Made by a program: the position numbers and the translations under genes. From the NCBI GenBank assembly GCA_945872355.1, contig CAMBZU010000004.1:1-64000 (forward strand): 64,000 bases of DNA, in the 5' to 3' direction. Below are positions 38,443 through 48,094 of this stretch, piece after piece. The notes beneath the pieces were generated by a model. It was not told the origin of the DNA. It ran no database searches and saw only the letters and a program-made list of their open reading frames with translations. Source of the DNA: Chitinophaga pinensis (lineage in GTDB: Bacteria > Bacteroidota > Bacteroidia > UBA4408). The stretch's first letter is position 1, and each line of letters begins with the position of its first letter.

Positions 38443-39633
38443 TTAAGTTATTACCTCATCAATACTCTTTAAAATAATTTTACAAGCTTCATCAATTTCA
38501 TTATCACTAATAATCAAAGGTGGCGCAAGTCGCATGGCATTATCACAAAATAAAAACCAATCGCAAATTAAGCCATTTTTTATACAGCAATCAATTATTT
38601 TTTTGTTGTTTTCAAATGAATCGAACTGAATTGCCAACAATAAACCAACACCTCTTATTTCTTGTATTTTATGATGAATTAATTTGCTTCGAAAAAGCAA
38701 TTCTTTTTCTTTTACTTCATCAATTAAATTATTATCCAATACAAATTCTAGCGCAGCTAAACCTGCCGCGCAGCAAACAGGATGACCGCCAAAAGTAGTA
38801 ATATGACCTAACATTGGACTGTGCGCTAAGCTTTGCATAATTTGAGAAGAAGAGATAAATGCACCTATTGGCATTCCACCGCCTAGGCTTTTACTCAAGC
38901 ACAAAATATCAGGTACAATACCGTAATGTTCAAAAGCAAACATTTTACCGGTTCGGCCCATACCGCATTGTATTTCATCTAAAACCAGCAGCACACCGTG
39001 CTTTTTACAAGCTGCTTTTAGAGCCAGAAAATAGGCTGCACTTGCTGTTCTTATGCCTGCTTCGCCTTGCACTGTTTCAATAACTACACAGGCAACCGTT
39101 TCATCAATTAAATTCAAATCGTCAAAATTACCAAACTCAACAATGGTATTACCCGGTATTAAGGGCCTGTAGGCATTTTTATAAGTTTCGCTACCCATAA
39201 TACTCAGCACACCTTGCGAGCTTCCGTGATAGGCATTTTTACATGAAATAGTTTTAAATCTTCCCGTATATCTTTTTGCCAATTTTAATGCACCGTCAAT
39301 GGCTTCTGCCCCTGAGCTTACAAAATATATATTTTGCAAATTTTGAGGCAGCAAGGCGCAAAGCTTTTGTGCAAATAACACTTGTGGACCTTGCACAAAC
39401 TCACCATACACCATTAAATGCATATAACTTTGTGCCTGCTTTGTAATGGCTGCAATTACTTTGTGATTACCATGACCAACATTACTCACCGCAATACCCG
39501 AAATTAAATCTAAATAACGTTTTCCATTTACATCCCACATATACACACCTTCTGCACGCTCCATCTCCAACAATAGCGGAAAAAAAGTAGTTTGGGCGTT
39601 ATGCTGTAAAAAAAGTTGGCGGTTATTGAGCAT
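38443..39633 (-). CDS. Class III aminotransferase (acetylornithine aminotransferase-like)
   Basis: VDGKRYLDLISGIAVSNVGHGN-type motif, VLLVLDEIQCGMGRTGKMFAFEHYG, LSKSLGGGMPIGAF; start at ATG 39633 overlapping previous stop. Confidence 0.88.
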   Translation of the reverse strand: MLNNRQLFLQHNAQTTFFPLLLEMERAEGVYMWDVNGKRYLDLISGIAVSNVGHGNHKVIAAITKQAQSYMHLMVYGEFVQGPQVLFAQKLCALLPQNLQNIYFVSSGAEAIDGALKLAKRYTGRFKTISCKNAYHGSSQGVLSIMGSETYKNAYRPLIPGNTIVEFGNFDDLNLIDETVACVVIETVQGEAGIRTASAAYFLALKAACKKHGVLLVLDEIQCGMGRTGKMFAFEHYGIVPDILCLSKSLGGGMPIGAFISSSQIMQSLAHSPMLGHITTFGGHPVCCAAGLAALEFVLDNNLIDEVKEKELLFRSKLIHHKIQEIRGVGLLLAIQFDSFENNKKIIDCCIKNGLICDWFLFCDNAMRLAPPLIISDNEIDEACKIILKSIDEVIT

Positions 39634-40954
39634 GATTTTCACTTGTAAATTTGCCAATATAGGCAGGATCTGTTTTCAAAAATAATTTCCAATAAATTTC
39701 TTTATCAATACCATCCCATGGCAATATAAAATTTACTTTTTGATACGTTTGAATTTGAGCAATTAAAATACAAGATACAATGGCTAATAACCCTATCCAT
39801 TTACCGCTTTTAACTTCACGAAAATACCCAATCAATAAAGCCAATGGAATACTAAAAAATACATAAAAATCAATCATTGGTCGCATACCAAAACCTCCTC
39901 CATAAAACCACATCCACCATGACGATAAAATATAAATGACACATATTAAAAATATTGCTAAAGCTTTAGTTTGAAATGACGATTTTTTTGCCAAGATGAT
40001 AAGACCAAAAAGTGCTAAAAAAAGTAAAGGTGCATAAACAAATAATCCTCTTCTATAGCTAAATAAAAAATCATTGATGTGTGGATTTAGAAAATTAAAT
40101 TTTTCATTCCCGTAGCTGTAAACAAAAAATGCTCCTGCCGCTTGTTTATAATAAATAAACTGAATAGAAATTATTGCTAATAGCAGCGTTAATACTGAGA
40201 TGAGTTGAATGCCTTTGGTATTTTTAAACCCTTGATGTAAATTTTTTAAACTCCCAGCCAAAAAAGGCAAAGCCAAAATAACAATTGCATTGGAAGGTCT
40301 AATGAGCACAATAAATGCAAACAAAATGGCTGCAATTTTTATATATTTTAAAGTATATGTTTCAAAATATTTTTTAGCATAATAAGCAAAAGCACTCATG
40401 ATAGCCATTGAATAAACATGCGACATACTTGGCTCTGCAACCGTATAATAAAATAAATTGGTGGCAAAAACAATGGCAAAAAGTGCAATAAATATTTCAA
40501 CTTCTTTACAGAAATAAAGCAATAATAATTTCCTCATAAAAAACAATCCAAGCAATAAATAAAAACATGCGCCAATAGCAATCATCATTTGATAAACAAA
40601 GGAATAACCATCAGTAGGTAGCGATGAAAGTGCAGCAAAAAAATGCGCTGTGGCAAAAAATGGACTCATTAAAATAGCAGTTCCTACCCAATATTTATTT
40701 ACATTCTTTTCATCATACTTATTAGTAAAATCAACTGTGTTGCCAGGTTTGTAATACTTTGTTTCGTATTGATTTACAAATTGAAATTGCAAATCGTTGT
40801 ATATAAAAACAGCTGGCAGATAAGCGTAATAGCCTTTCCCATCGCTACTTATGCACCTGTTCCAATTGTTATTTTTTAATTGTTTGAAGCACATAAAAAT
40901 AGTGCATGCAGTTATTACACTAATATATATCCAATATTTTATTGATTTTTCCAA
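39623..40954 (-). CDS. Polytopic membrane protein, glycosyltransferase-like
   Basis: About 10 hydrophobic segments; CISSDGKGYYAYLPAVFIYNDL N-terminus. Confidence 0.6.
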   Translation of the reverse strand: MEKSIKYWIYISVITACTIFMCFKQLKNNNWNRCISSDGKGYYAYLPAVFIYNDLQFQFVNQYETKYYKPGNTVDFTNKYDEKNVNKYWVGTAILMSPFFATAHFFAALSSLPTDGYSFVYQMMIAIGACFYLLLGLFFMRKLLLLYFCKEVEIFIALFAIVFATNLFYYTVAEPSMSHVYSMAIMSAFAYYAKKYFETYTLKYIKIAAILFAFIVLIRPSNAIVILALPFLAGSLKNLHQGFKNTKGIQLISVLTLLLAIISIQFIYYKQAAGAFFVYSYGNEKFNFLNPHINDFLFSYRRGLFVYAPLLFLALFGLIILAKKSSFQTKALAIFLICVIYILSSWWMWFYGGGFGMRPMIDFYVFFSIPLALLIGYFREVKSGKWIGLLAIVSCILIAQIQTYQKVNFILPWDGIDKEIYWKLFLKTDPAYIGKFTSENHAQ

Positions 40955-40966
40955 AAAGAAATGTGC

Positions 40967-41770
40967 TTACCGTTGAGGCTTTAACTTATACATCAATTGC
41001 CAAAACAATGATGGAAAAAAGCGCTTTAAATAAATTGGAATAATCTCTAATTTTCCAATGATAACTTCCTTTTTACCTTTTGCAACCGCTTTAATTATTT
41101 TTTGTGCGCAAACTTCAGCATCCATGCCTTTTTCAAGTCTTGCATCCACAGCCGATGCTGCTAAACCATCTTTATTTAAAGCGGATAAACCAATATTGGT
41201 TTTAATGGAGCCCGGACAAACCATAGTTACTCGTATTCCATTATCTCTGTTTTCGAGAAACAAAGACTCATAAAAGCCATGTAATGCATGTTTGGAAGCA
41301 GCATAGGCCGAACGTTCATAAAATCCAAACTGGCCTGATAAACTGCTTGTAATTACAAAATGACCATATTTATTTTTGAGCATCATTGGCAAAACAATTT
41401 TACTTAACTGAATATTCGCAAAAAAATTGACCTCCATAATTTTACGATCAACATTTAAAGGGGTTTCTTTAGCTAATGACCTTTGACTTATACCTCCGTT
41501 ATTGAACAACAAATCTATGCTTCCAAATTTTTCAATGGCTTTGTCGGCAACACTTTGAAAAGTAGCTAAGGCTTCTAAATCAAATGGCAAAACAACTATT
41601 TCTGCAGGCAATGAACTGCATTTTTCTTTTATATTATTTAACTCTGTTGCTCGTCTTGCCGAGATAATGAGTTTTAAATTATATTGCGCTAATTGCAAAA
41701 CAAGCGCTGCACCTATTCCCGATGACGCACCAGTAACCCATACTACCTTATGCTCATAAAAATTACGCAT
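40967..41770 (-). CDS. Short-chain dehydrogenase/reductase
   Basis: VVWVTGASSGIGAALVLQLA, NNGGIS, YAASKHALHGF. Confidence 0.9.
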   Translation of the reverse strand: MRNFYEHKVVWVTGASSGIGAALVLQLAQYNLKLIISARRATELNNIKEKCSSLPAEIVVLPFDLEALATFQSVADKAIEKFGSIDLLFNNGGISQRSLAKETPLNVDRKIMEVNFFANIQLSKIVLPMMLKNKYGHFVITSSLSGQFGFYERSAYAASKHALHGFYESLFLENRDNGIRVTMVCPGSIKTNIGLSALNKDGLAASAVDARLEKGMDAEVCAQKIIKAVAKGKKEVIIGKLEIIPIYLKRFFPSLFWQLMYKLKPQR

Positions 41771-43284
41771 TATTTAATAATTGTAAACTTACCTTGAGCA
41801 ACAGTTTTTTCATTAAGAATTAAACTATAAAAATACATGCCATTACTCAGGCTAAGATTATTTAGTGTAACACTACTCCCTTTATTGTTCTCCTTTGCAA
41901 AATAAGCTACTTGGCTGGTTACATCATTTCCCAATTGATTATAAACTTTAATACTAAAAGCTTTACTGGCAATTAATGAAATTGGAAAATCAATATTTAT
42001 TGTGGTTGAAATGCTAAAAGGATTAGGATATAATTGGTTTTGCGCTGCAACAAATGTGTTGGTTTCTTTGAGATTAACAAAGATGTCTGGCGTGCCTCCT
42101 ATTATTAATGTCGAGTCAACTTTTACAAAATAAATATTACTCAACCCTATTCCAAAACTATTTGTTGTGCCGATTAATGCGTATCCCGAATCGAGTGTTG
42201 CAATTACATTATTTGCAACATCCTCAAAATTGCCGCCATAAGTAGAGCCGCCTTCAAAATAAAAACCTGTAGCTAATTTAACCAAAAACATATCGCCAAA
42301 TCCACTTCCTAAACTAGTTGTGTTTCCAACAGTAAGAACCGCTCCATCAATACATTCAATTATCGAATTTAGTTTAACATCGCTTGTATAATTTGATTCA
42401 TAAGCCTGTGCAATTGAATTATTTGAAAGATCAAAATTGATAATTAAGTTATTATAATTTTGAGGAAATAATACATTATGTGATGAACATCCCAATGCAT
42501 ATTTTCCATCTGTTTTCTGAATTATATCACCACCTTCATCGTCACCATTTCCTCCAAAATAATTTTCAGAAATAACATTCCCATTTAAATCAATTCTAAC
42601 TAGATAAATATCCTTCCCATTGTTGCTTGTTTTTGTGTTTCCACATATTAAATAGCCATCTGAAATACTTATGATTGAATTAGCAACATCATCTTGAAGA
42701 CCACCAATCTTTTTACGCCATTGTTCATCACCATTCGCATCTGTTTTTATTATTAAAATGTCGCTAAAGGCATTTCCTGTATCGTAAGTTTTACCTGCCA
42801 TAATAAATCCACCATCAGCACAGGTATCCATGCTATAGGCAAAATCCCATTCATTAGTACCATAGTGTTTAGTCCAAATAGTATCGCCATTCATGTTGGC
42901 TTTAATTAAATAAAAATCATACGAACTATTTAAATAGCTGCTTGTATGGCCTGCCATTACTATGTTACCATCTTGCGTATATTTTATTTTACAGGCTCCT
43001 TCAATTTCAGCTCCGCCATAAGTGCGCTGCCATTCATAAGTTCCAAACTTATCCACTTTCAATAAGTAAATATCAGAACTACTCGAAAAACTATTTGAAG
43101 TGCAAAGCAACAAATAACCTGTATCTGCAGTTTGCATCAAATCATTTCCATAATCATAGGAATAGCCACCATATACCTTCTGAAACTTTTGCGTTTGTGC
43201 TTTTGAGTGAGGAAAAGCCAGCAGAAAGGCTATACTCAGTATTCCAAATCTGAGCAAATATTTATATTTATTAATTGCTTCCAT
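41770..43284 (-). CDS. Secreted repeat protein with T9SS sorting domain
   Basis: Repeated WxxxYGGxxxDxAxxxxxTxDGGYxxxGxT-like units; C-terminal LYPNPFSISTTI..GMYFYSLI. Confidence 0.8.
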   Translation of the reverse strand: MEAINKYKYLLRFGILSIAFLLAFPHSKAQTQKFQKVYGGYSYDYGNDLMQTADTGYLLLCTSNSFSSSSDIYLLKVDKFGTYEWQRTYGGAEIEGACKIKYTQDGNIVMAGHTSSYLNSSYDFYLIKANMNGDTIWTKHYGTNEWDFAYSMDTCADGGFIMAGKTYDTGNAFSDILIIKTDANGDEQWRKKIGGLQDDVANSIISISDGYLICGNTKTSNNGKDIYLVRIDLNGNVISENYFGGNGDDEGGDIIQKTDGKYALGCSSHNVLFPQNYNNLIINFDLSNNSIAQAYESNYTSDVKLNSIIECIDGAVLTVGNTTSLGSGFGDMFLVKLATGFYFEGGSTYGGNFEDVANNVIATLDSGYALIGTTNSFGIGLSNIYFVKVDSTLIIGGTPDIFVNLKETNTFVAAQNQLYPNPFSISTTINIDFPISLIASKAFSIKVYNQLGNDVTSQVAYFAKENNKGSSVTLNNLSLSNGMYFYSLILNEKTVAQGKFTIIK

Positions 43285-43287
43285 GCT

Positions 43288-44094
43288 CTATTTTAAGGCT
43301 TGGTGAATTTTAATCAGTTTTTTCAATAAAGGTTCCATCATATCAAGTTGTAACATGTTGGCTCCATCAGATTTTGCATTTTTGGGATCAGGATGTGTTT
43401 CAATAAACAAGCCATTAGCCCCAGCAGCAATTCCAGCAGCAGCTATCGTTGGAATCAAATCTGGGCGGCCACCTGTGACTCCACTTTCTTGATTAGGTTG
43501 TTGTAAAGCATGCGTAACATCAAGTACCACAGGCACCTCATGCTTTTGCATTTCAGGTATATTTCTAAAATCAACTACTAAATCATGATAACCAAAGGTA
43601 GTGCCCCTTTCGGTTAACATGATATTGTTATTTCCTGTTTGTTTCACTTTTTCAACAGCAAATTTCATAGAGTAAGCCGATACAAACTGGCCTTTCTTAA
43701 TATTTACCCATTTTCCGGTTTCCCCAGCAGCCAATAACAAATCTGTTTGACGACAAAGAAAAGCTGGTATTTGCAATACATCTACATATTTTGCAGCAAG
43801 CGCAGCTTCAAGTTCGGTATGAATATCTGTTACCGTAGGCAATCCGTATTTTTCTCCTGCTAAAGCTAATATTTCAAGTGCCTTTTCATTGCCAATACCC
43901 GTAAATGAACTAAGCTTTGATCTGTTGGCTTTTTTATAGGATGCTTTTAATACTAAGGGCACTTGTAATCTATTGCAAATTTCATTTAAACGACTTGCAA
44001 TTTCAAACAAATTCTCTTTACTTTCAACTACACATGGCCCTGCCAATAGAAAGAAATTCCCCGAATCAGTATATTTTATTTTATCAATCTTCAT
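43288..44094 (-). CDS. kdsA: 3-deoxy-8-phosphooctulonate synthase
   Basis: LLAGPCVVESKENL, FKASYKKANRSKLSSFTGIG-like, VTDIHTELEA, TERGTTFGYHDLVVDFR; ATG 44094 in TGATG overlap. Confidence 0.92.
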   Translation of the reverse strand: MKIDKIKYTDSGNFFLLAGPCVVESKENLFEIASRLNEICNRLQVPLVLKASYKKANRSKLSSFTGIGNEKALEILALAGEKYGLPTVTDIHTELEAALAAKYVDVLQIPAFLCRQTDLLLAAGETGKWVNIKKGQFVSAYSMKFAVEKVKQTGNNNIMLTERGTTFGYHDLVVDFRNIPEMQKHEVPVVLDVTHALQQPNQESGVTGGRPDLIPTIAAAGIAAGANGLFIETHPDPKNAKSDGANMLQLDMMEPLLKKLIKIHQALK

Positions 44095-45377
44095 CAAAAC
44101 CAACTTTTAATAGAAAAAACTAAACTTTGTCCGCTTGCTTTTTTTGGCATTATTAAACCTTCTAATTGATTAGAACCAAGGCCAATGGTAAAACACTTCC
44201 ATATCCTTTGTTGAAGCATTATACCATAATTAAAATAACCATATCCTCCATAACCAATACTAATTGTTGCATTGGTATTTTGCTTGTAAAAGTATGTTCC
44301 ACCCACTGCTATAAATGGCAAATACACATCATTAAATCTATACCTGCCACTAAAGTTAAGTACAAATTTTCCCGGTATTAAATTATGACAATAATTTACT
44401 TGCAACCAAGCAGGCAATACTGTTTTAAAAGATTTGTTGGTGTTTCGCTTTCCTAAATTAAGCAATGAATCACTAGAAAGTTTTATTAATGAATCGTTTA
44501 TAGTAATCAAATTTGGAATGTTGATTCCTTCAAACCTAAATAATGTATCATAGTTATAGGCAATAGCGCTATTTTTCCAATACAAATAACCAAAATCATT
44601 GACTGAAATTTGCAATTTGTGCTGCTCCTTTGTAAGCAATTGATAATACATATCAACACTAAACCCTGCTCCTTTAGCATGATCTGGTATTAATTGTTTA
44701 TTCTTTAACGTATCTGTTCGATTGTATTTTCCTGCAATGTCTAAATCTAAATATTCACCATCTGTTGCGGTAAATAAATCAGCCTTACTCAAAGAGGCAC
44801 GTTGCGCATTCCTTCCATTTAAATAGCTCGCCATAAAACCAATTTGATACCTGTTTTCTTTTAACAACCAAGTTTTCTCAAGCCCAATCCCTGCTTGTTG
44901 ATATGATATAAAATCTAATTTAAAATCGGCCAATTTGGCTGTTTGATTTTCATACATCGCATTGCCAAAGAAACCCACATTGAAAAAATCTTTCGTCATT
45001 TCTAAATTCAAATGTCTTCTTTCTGCAATTCTTGCAATATAACTCCATCCTGTTTGTTTAAATACAGTATCTAATTGATGTCTAAAAACCACCCCTAAAT
45101 CAGCATCTACACCAAAACGATTGAGGTTCTTTAAATTCTTGGCTGCATTTTGCTTTACCTCATTGGTAAGATATCCTCCCTTATAAAAATCGGTATAAAA
45201 ACTGTTGGGGAATGCGTTCGACTTGGCTGTGAAATTACCAAACATTTCAACATTAAAATGTTTTTGAGCACTTAATGAATCGGTAAATAGATTGATTTGG
45301 CTAAATACACTATTGGTGAAAAATAAAAATATTGAAGTGTAAAAAGCAGTGCTGTGTGACATTATACTACGCTTCAT
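44094..45377 (-). CDS. Conserved hypothetical secreted protein (DUF5723-like)
   Basis: Signal peptide ..FTNSVFSQ, outer-membrane-like strand pattern; family name from recall only. Confidence 0.5.
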   Translation of the reverse strand: MKRSIMSHSTAFYTSIFLFFTNSVFSQINLFTDSLSAQKHFNVEMFGNFTAKSNAFPNSFYTDFYKGGYLTNEVKQNAAKNLKNLNRFGVDADLGVVFRHQLDTVFKQTGWSYIARIAERRHLNLEMTKDFFNVGFFGNAMYENQTAKLADFKLDFISYQQAGIGLEKTWLLKENRYQIGFMASYLNGRNAQRASLSKADLFTATDGEYLDLDIAGKYNRTDTLKNKQLIPDHAKGAGFSVDMYYQLLTKEQHKLQISVNDFGYLYWKNSAIAYNYDTLFRFEGINIPNLITINDSLIKLSSDSLLNLGKRNTNKSFKTVLPAWLQVNYCHNLIPGKFVLNFSGRYRFNDVYLPFIAVGGTYFYKQNTNATISIGYGGYGYFNYGIMLQQRIWKCFTIGLGSNQLEGLIMPKKASGQSLVFSIKSWF

Positions 45378-46972
45378 TATTGCACCTGTACATTAAATAA
45401 AATATTCCCTGTCAATTTCAAATCTAACTTATAATCACTATAAATTTTGTACTTGTTTGGATTGTTGAAAGTATTAATGGTAACAACAGCTAACACCCTA
45501 CGTTTTTCTACTAATTTATTTAAAAGTTCATTGCTAATGGTGATTGGAAGTTTACTTTCTTGCGTGGTTCTTACTTTTCCATCTGCATCAGGTTGTGCAG
45601 CTAAAATTGTGGTTTTATCCATCAATTGCTCTTGCTTTTGCATGTTGTTATCTAAGAGGTAAAACTTAACATCTGCATCAAAAGGAAAACTATTTACAGC
45701 AATCAATTTTAGCGATGCCGATTTTACTGTGTTGTGCTCTTTTAATGTGTCTTTTTGTAAATATACAGTATCAATTAGAGTTAAATTGGTTGATGAAAAA
45801 TGTAATGGAATATCTAATCTTACATGAGCATCAACAGCTTTATCAGTGTAAACAAAATCGTTCCCATTTGAAATATTACCAAACGGATTTAGTTCTGTAG
45901 CATAGCCATAACTAAAATTTGTGGGCATGTTTTCTAATAAACTAACAATATTGCTATTGGTGCTATTGTATTCAAAACTATAAAAGCTTGGGGTAAAAGG
46001 AAAATCGGTGGCTCTATGCACATTAAAAGTTTGGGCTACGCTATTGTGCTGCAAAGCAACACTATTGCCTGTTTTATTGTTTATTGACTGAAAAGAAAGT
46101 AAGCTTGCTCTGATATCTGCTCCAATGCCGTTATTAATAGCTAAATTTAATGTTGCTTCTTGTAATGAAAAACTACCCGCAACTATTCTATCAAATAGCG
46201 ATATACTTGAATTGGCATAACTTGTGTCTTTGCTTTGTCCAAAATAACCTTTAGCATAATAAGGCACAATACTTTTTAACTTTAATGAAACCAATAAACT
46301 ATCTGTTGAAAATATTTGAGCTAAACCTGTTGCTGTATTACTTACATTGGCAATGAGGTGTGTTACCAAACGATTAACATTGGCTCCAGAAATACCTCTT
46401 AAATCAATATCATAACCATCTAAATTAAAAGTGGCGCTGTAATTTCCTCCATTGCTTGAATTATAAGCAGGAATAGTAGCATTAAAGGTGTAAGGTAACC
46501 CGTTTTTTATGGCTTTGGGTAAAATATAAGTTACGTCAACTGGTTGGTTTATTTTATTAATGATCTTAACTTCAATCGCACCCGATTTTACAATGAGTCG
46601 GGAGAGTTCTAAAGGGGTAAAATTTAATTTTGTTTCTTCTGTTAAGTCTAAAAAATTATCGCCTGGATTTAAAAAAATGGAACCAAAAGGAATGGTAAAA
46701 AATTTAATAATGGCAGTATCTGGCAACTGTTGCGCATTTACAAAGCCACTGCTGTTAAAATGATCATCATAAACCAAATCAATAGAATTATCACTATTTA
46801 TTTGTGTTAGCGAGTCTGGTAAAATTTGATCAATGCCCAAGCTTGTTTTAAATATTGGCCCAAGTATATTGGTATCCCAATCGGTGGCTTCTCTTTTTTG
46901 ACATGCGCTAAAACTGAGTAGCACAGCAAATAAAAAGAGGAATTGTTTTAAATAAAATAGATGCTTATTCAA
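45377..46972 (-). CDS. Hypothetical lipoprotein
   Basis: Lipobox LSFSAC; start coupled via TAATG to the downstream gene. Confidence 0.6.
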   Translation of the reverse strand: MNKHLFYLKQFLFLFAVLLSFSACQKREATDWDTNILGPIFKTSLGIDQILPDSLTQINSDNSIDLVYDDHFNSSGFVNAQQLPDTAIIKFFTIPFGSIFLNPGDNFLDLTEETKLNFTPLELSRLIVKSGAIEVKIINKINQPVDVTYILPKAIKNGLPYTFNATIPAYNSSNGGNYSATFNLDGYDIDLRGISGANVNRLVTHLIANVSNTATGLAQIFSTDSLLVSLKLKSIVPYYAKGYFGQSKDTSYANSSISLFDRIVAGSFSLQEATLNLAINNGIGADIRASLLSFQSINNKTGNSVALQHNSVAQTFNVHRATDFPFTPSFYSFEYNSTNSNIVSLLENMPTNFSYGYATELNPFGNISNGNDFVYTDKAVDAHVRLDIPLHFSSTNLTLIDTVYLQKDTLKEHNTVKSASLKLIAVNSFPFDADVKFYLLDNNMQKQEQLMDKTTILAAQPDADGKVRTTQESKLPITISNELLNKLVEKRRVLAVVTINTFNNPNKYKIYSDYKLDLKLTGNILFNVQVQ

Positions 46973-47011
46973 TGATGTTTATCTTTTTAAATTAGAGGTA
47001 AACTTAATAAA

Positions 47012-47043
47012 AAAAGGGTTACAATAATGTTTGTAACCCTTTT
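47012..47043 (-). terminator. Terminator downstream of mdh
   Basis: AAAAGGGTTACA / TGTAACCCTTTT 12-bp stem with flanking T/A tracts. Confidence 0.75.
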
Positions 47044-47063
47044 CTTTAAAAATTAGTGGGCAA

Positions 47064-48002
47064 TTAAGCAGTTGCTTTCATGTTATCTAAAACAGCCATC
47101 ACTTCCTTAACTGCTTTAGCCGATTCTTTGCAAAGATTCATTTCTTCTTCATTCAATTTTAATTCAATTATTTTTTCGATACCGTTTTTACCTAAAATAA
47201 CTGGCACACCCATGTAGATATCTTTCATTCCATATTCGCCATTTAACCAGGCACAAACTGGGAACACTCTCTTTTGATCGCGAACAATTGCTTCCACCAT
47301 TTGCGCAGCTGCCGCTCCTGGTGCATACCAAGCTGAAGTTCCTAATAGGTTCACAATTTCTCCTCCGCCTTTTTTAGTTCTATCAATAATTGCATCTAAC
47401 TTTTCTTTTGATATCAATTCAGTTACTGGTATACCACCAACAGTAGTATATCTTGGAAGCGGAACCATAGTATCACCATGACCTCCCATTAATACAGCTT
47501 GAATATCTTTTGGCGAAACATTTAATTCAGTTGCTAAAAATGCTTTGTAGCGCGCAGTATCTAAAATACCCGCCATGCCAAACACTTTATTTGAAGGTAG
47601 TTTTGCATTTAAATAAGCACAATATGTCATTACATCTAATGGGTTAGAAACCACAATAATGATGGCATTTGGTGAATGTTTAATAACATTATCTGTAACT
47701 GTTTTTACAATGCCTGCATTGGTAGCAATTAAATCATCGCGAGTCATACCTGGCTTACGCGGTAAACCAGAAGTAATAACAACAACTTCTGAACCAGCCG
47801 TTTTCGAATAGTCATTCGTGCTGCCTGTGATGCGGCTATCATACATATTTATTGGGGCTGTTTGCCACATGTCTAAAGCTTTACCTTCAGCAAAGTTTTC
47901 TTTAATGTCGAGCAAAACAACCTCATTGGCCAACTCTTTATGGGCAATTACATCTGCGCAGGTTGCCCCTACATTGCCTGCTCCAATAACAGATACTTTC
48001 AT
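47064..48002 (-). CDS. mdh: Malate dehydrogenase
   Basis: MKVSVIGAGNVGATCADVIA, GLPRKPGMTRDDL, GMAGILDTARYKAFLA, MGGHGDTMVPL. Confidence 0.95.
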   Translation of the reverse strand: MKVSVIGAGNVGATCADVIAHKELANEVVLLDIKENFAEGKALDMWQTAPINMYDSRITGSTNDYSKTAGSEVVVITSGLPRKPGMTRDDLIATNAGIVKTVTDNVIKHSPNAIIIVVSNPLDVMTYCAYLNAKLPSNKVFGMAGILDTARYKAFLATELNVSPKDIQAVLMGGHGDTMVPLPRYTTVGGIPVTELISKEKLDAIIDRTKKGGGEIVNLLGTSAWYAPGAAAAQMVEAIVRDQKRVFPVCAWLNGEYGMKDIYMGVPVILGKNGIEKIIELKLNEEEMNLCKESAKAVKEVMAVLDNMKATA

Positions 48003-48037
48003 GATATTATTTTTTAGTTTAGAAATATTAATTTGTG

Positions 48038-48045
48038 CAAATTTA
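48038..48045 (-). promoter_or_regulatory. Putative -7 element (TAAATTTG) for mdh
   Basis: CAAATTTA on + strand. Confidence 0.45.
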
Positions 48046-48094
48046 GTAATCTGTAATTGATAAAAAAATGATATTAAATAAGGTTTATAAAATT

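Noticed and set aside
39623-46972. Possible mobile island or polysaccharide locus
   Set aside because: No integrase, tRNA junction or composition shift visible; genes look like ordinary envelope functions.
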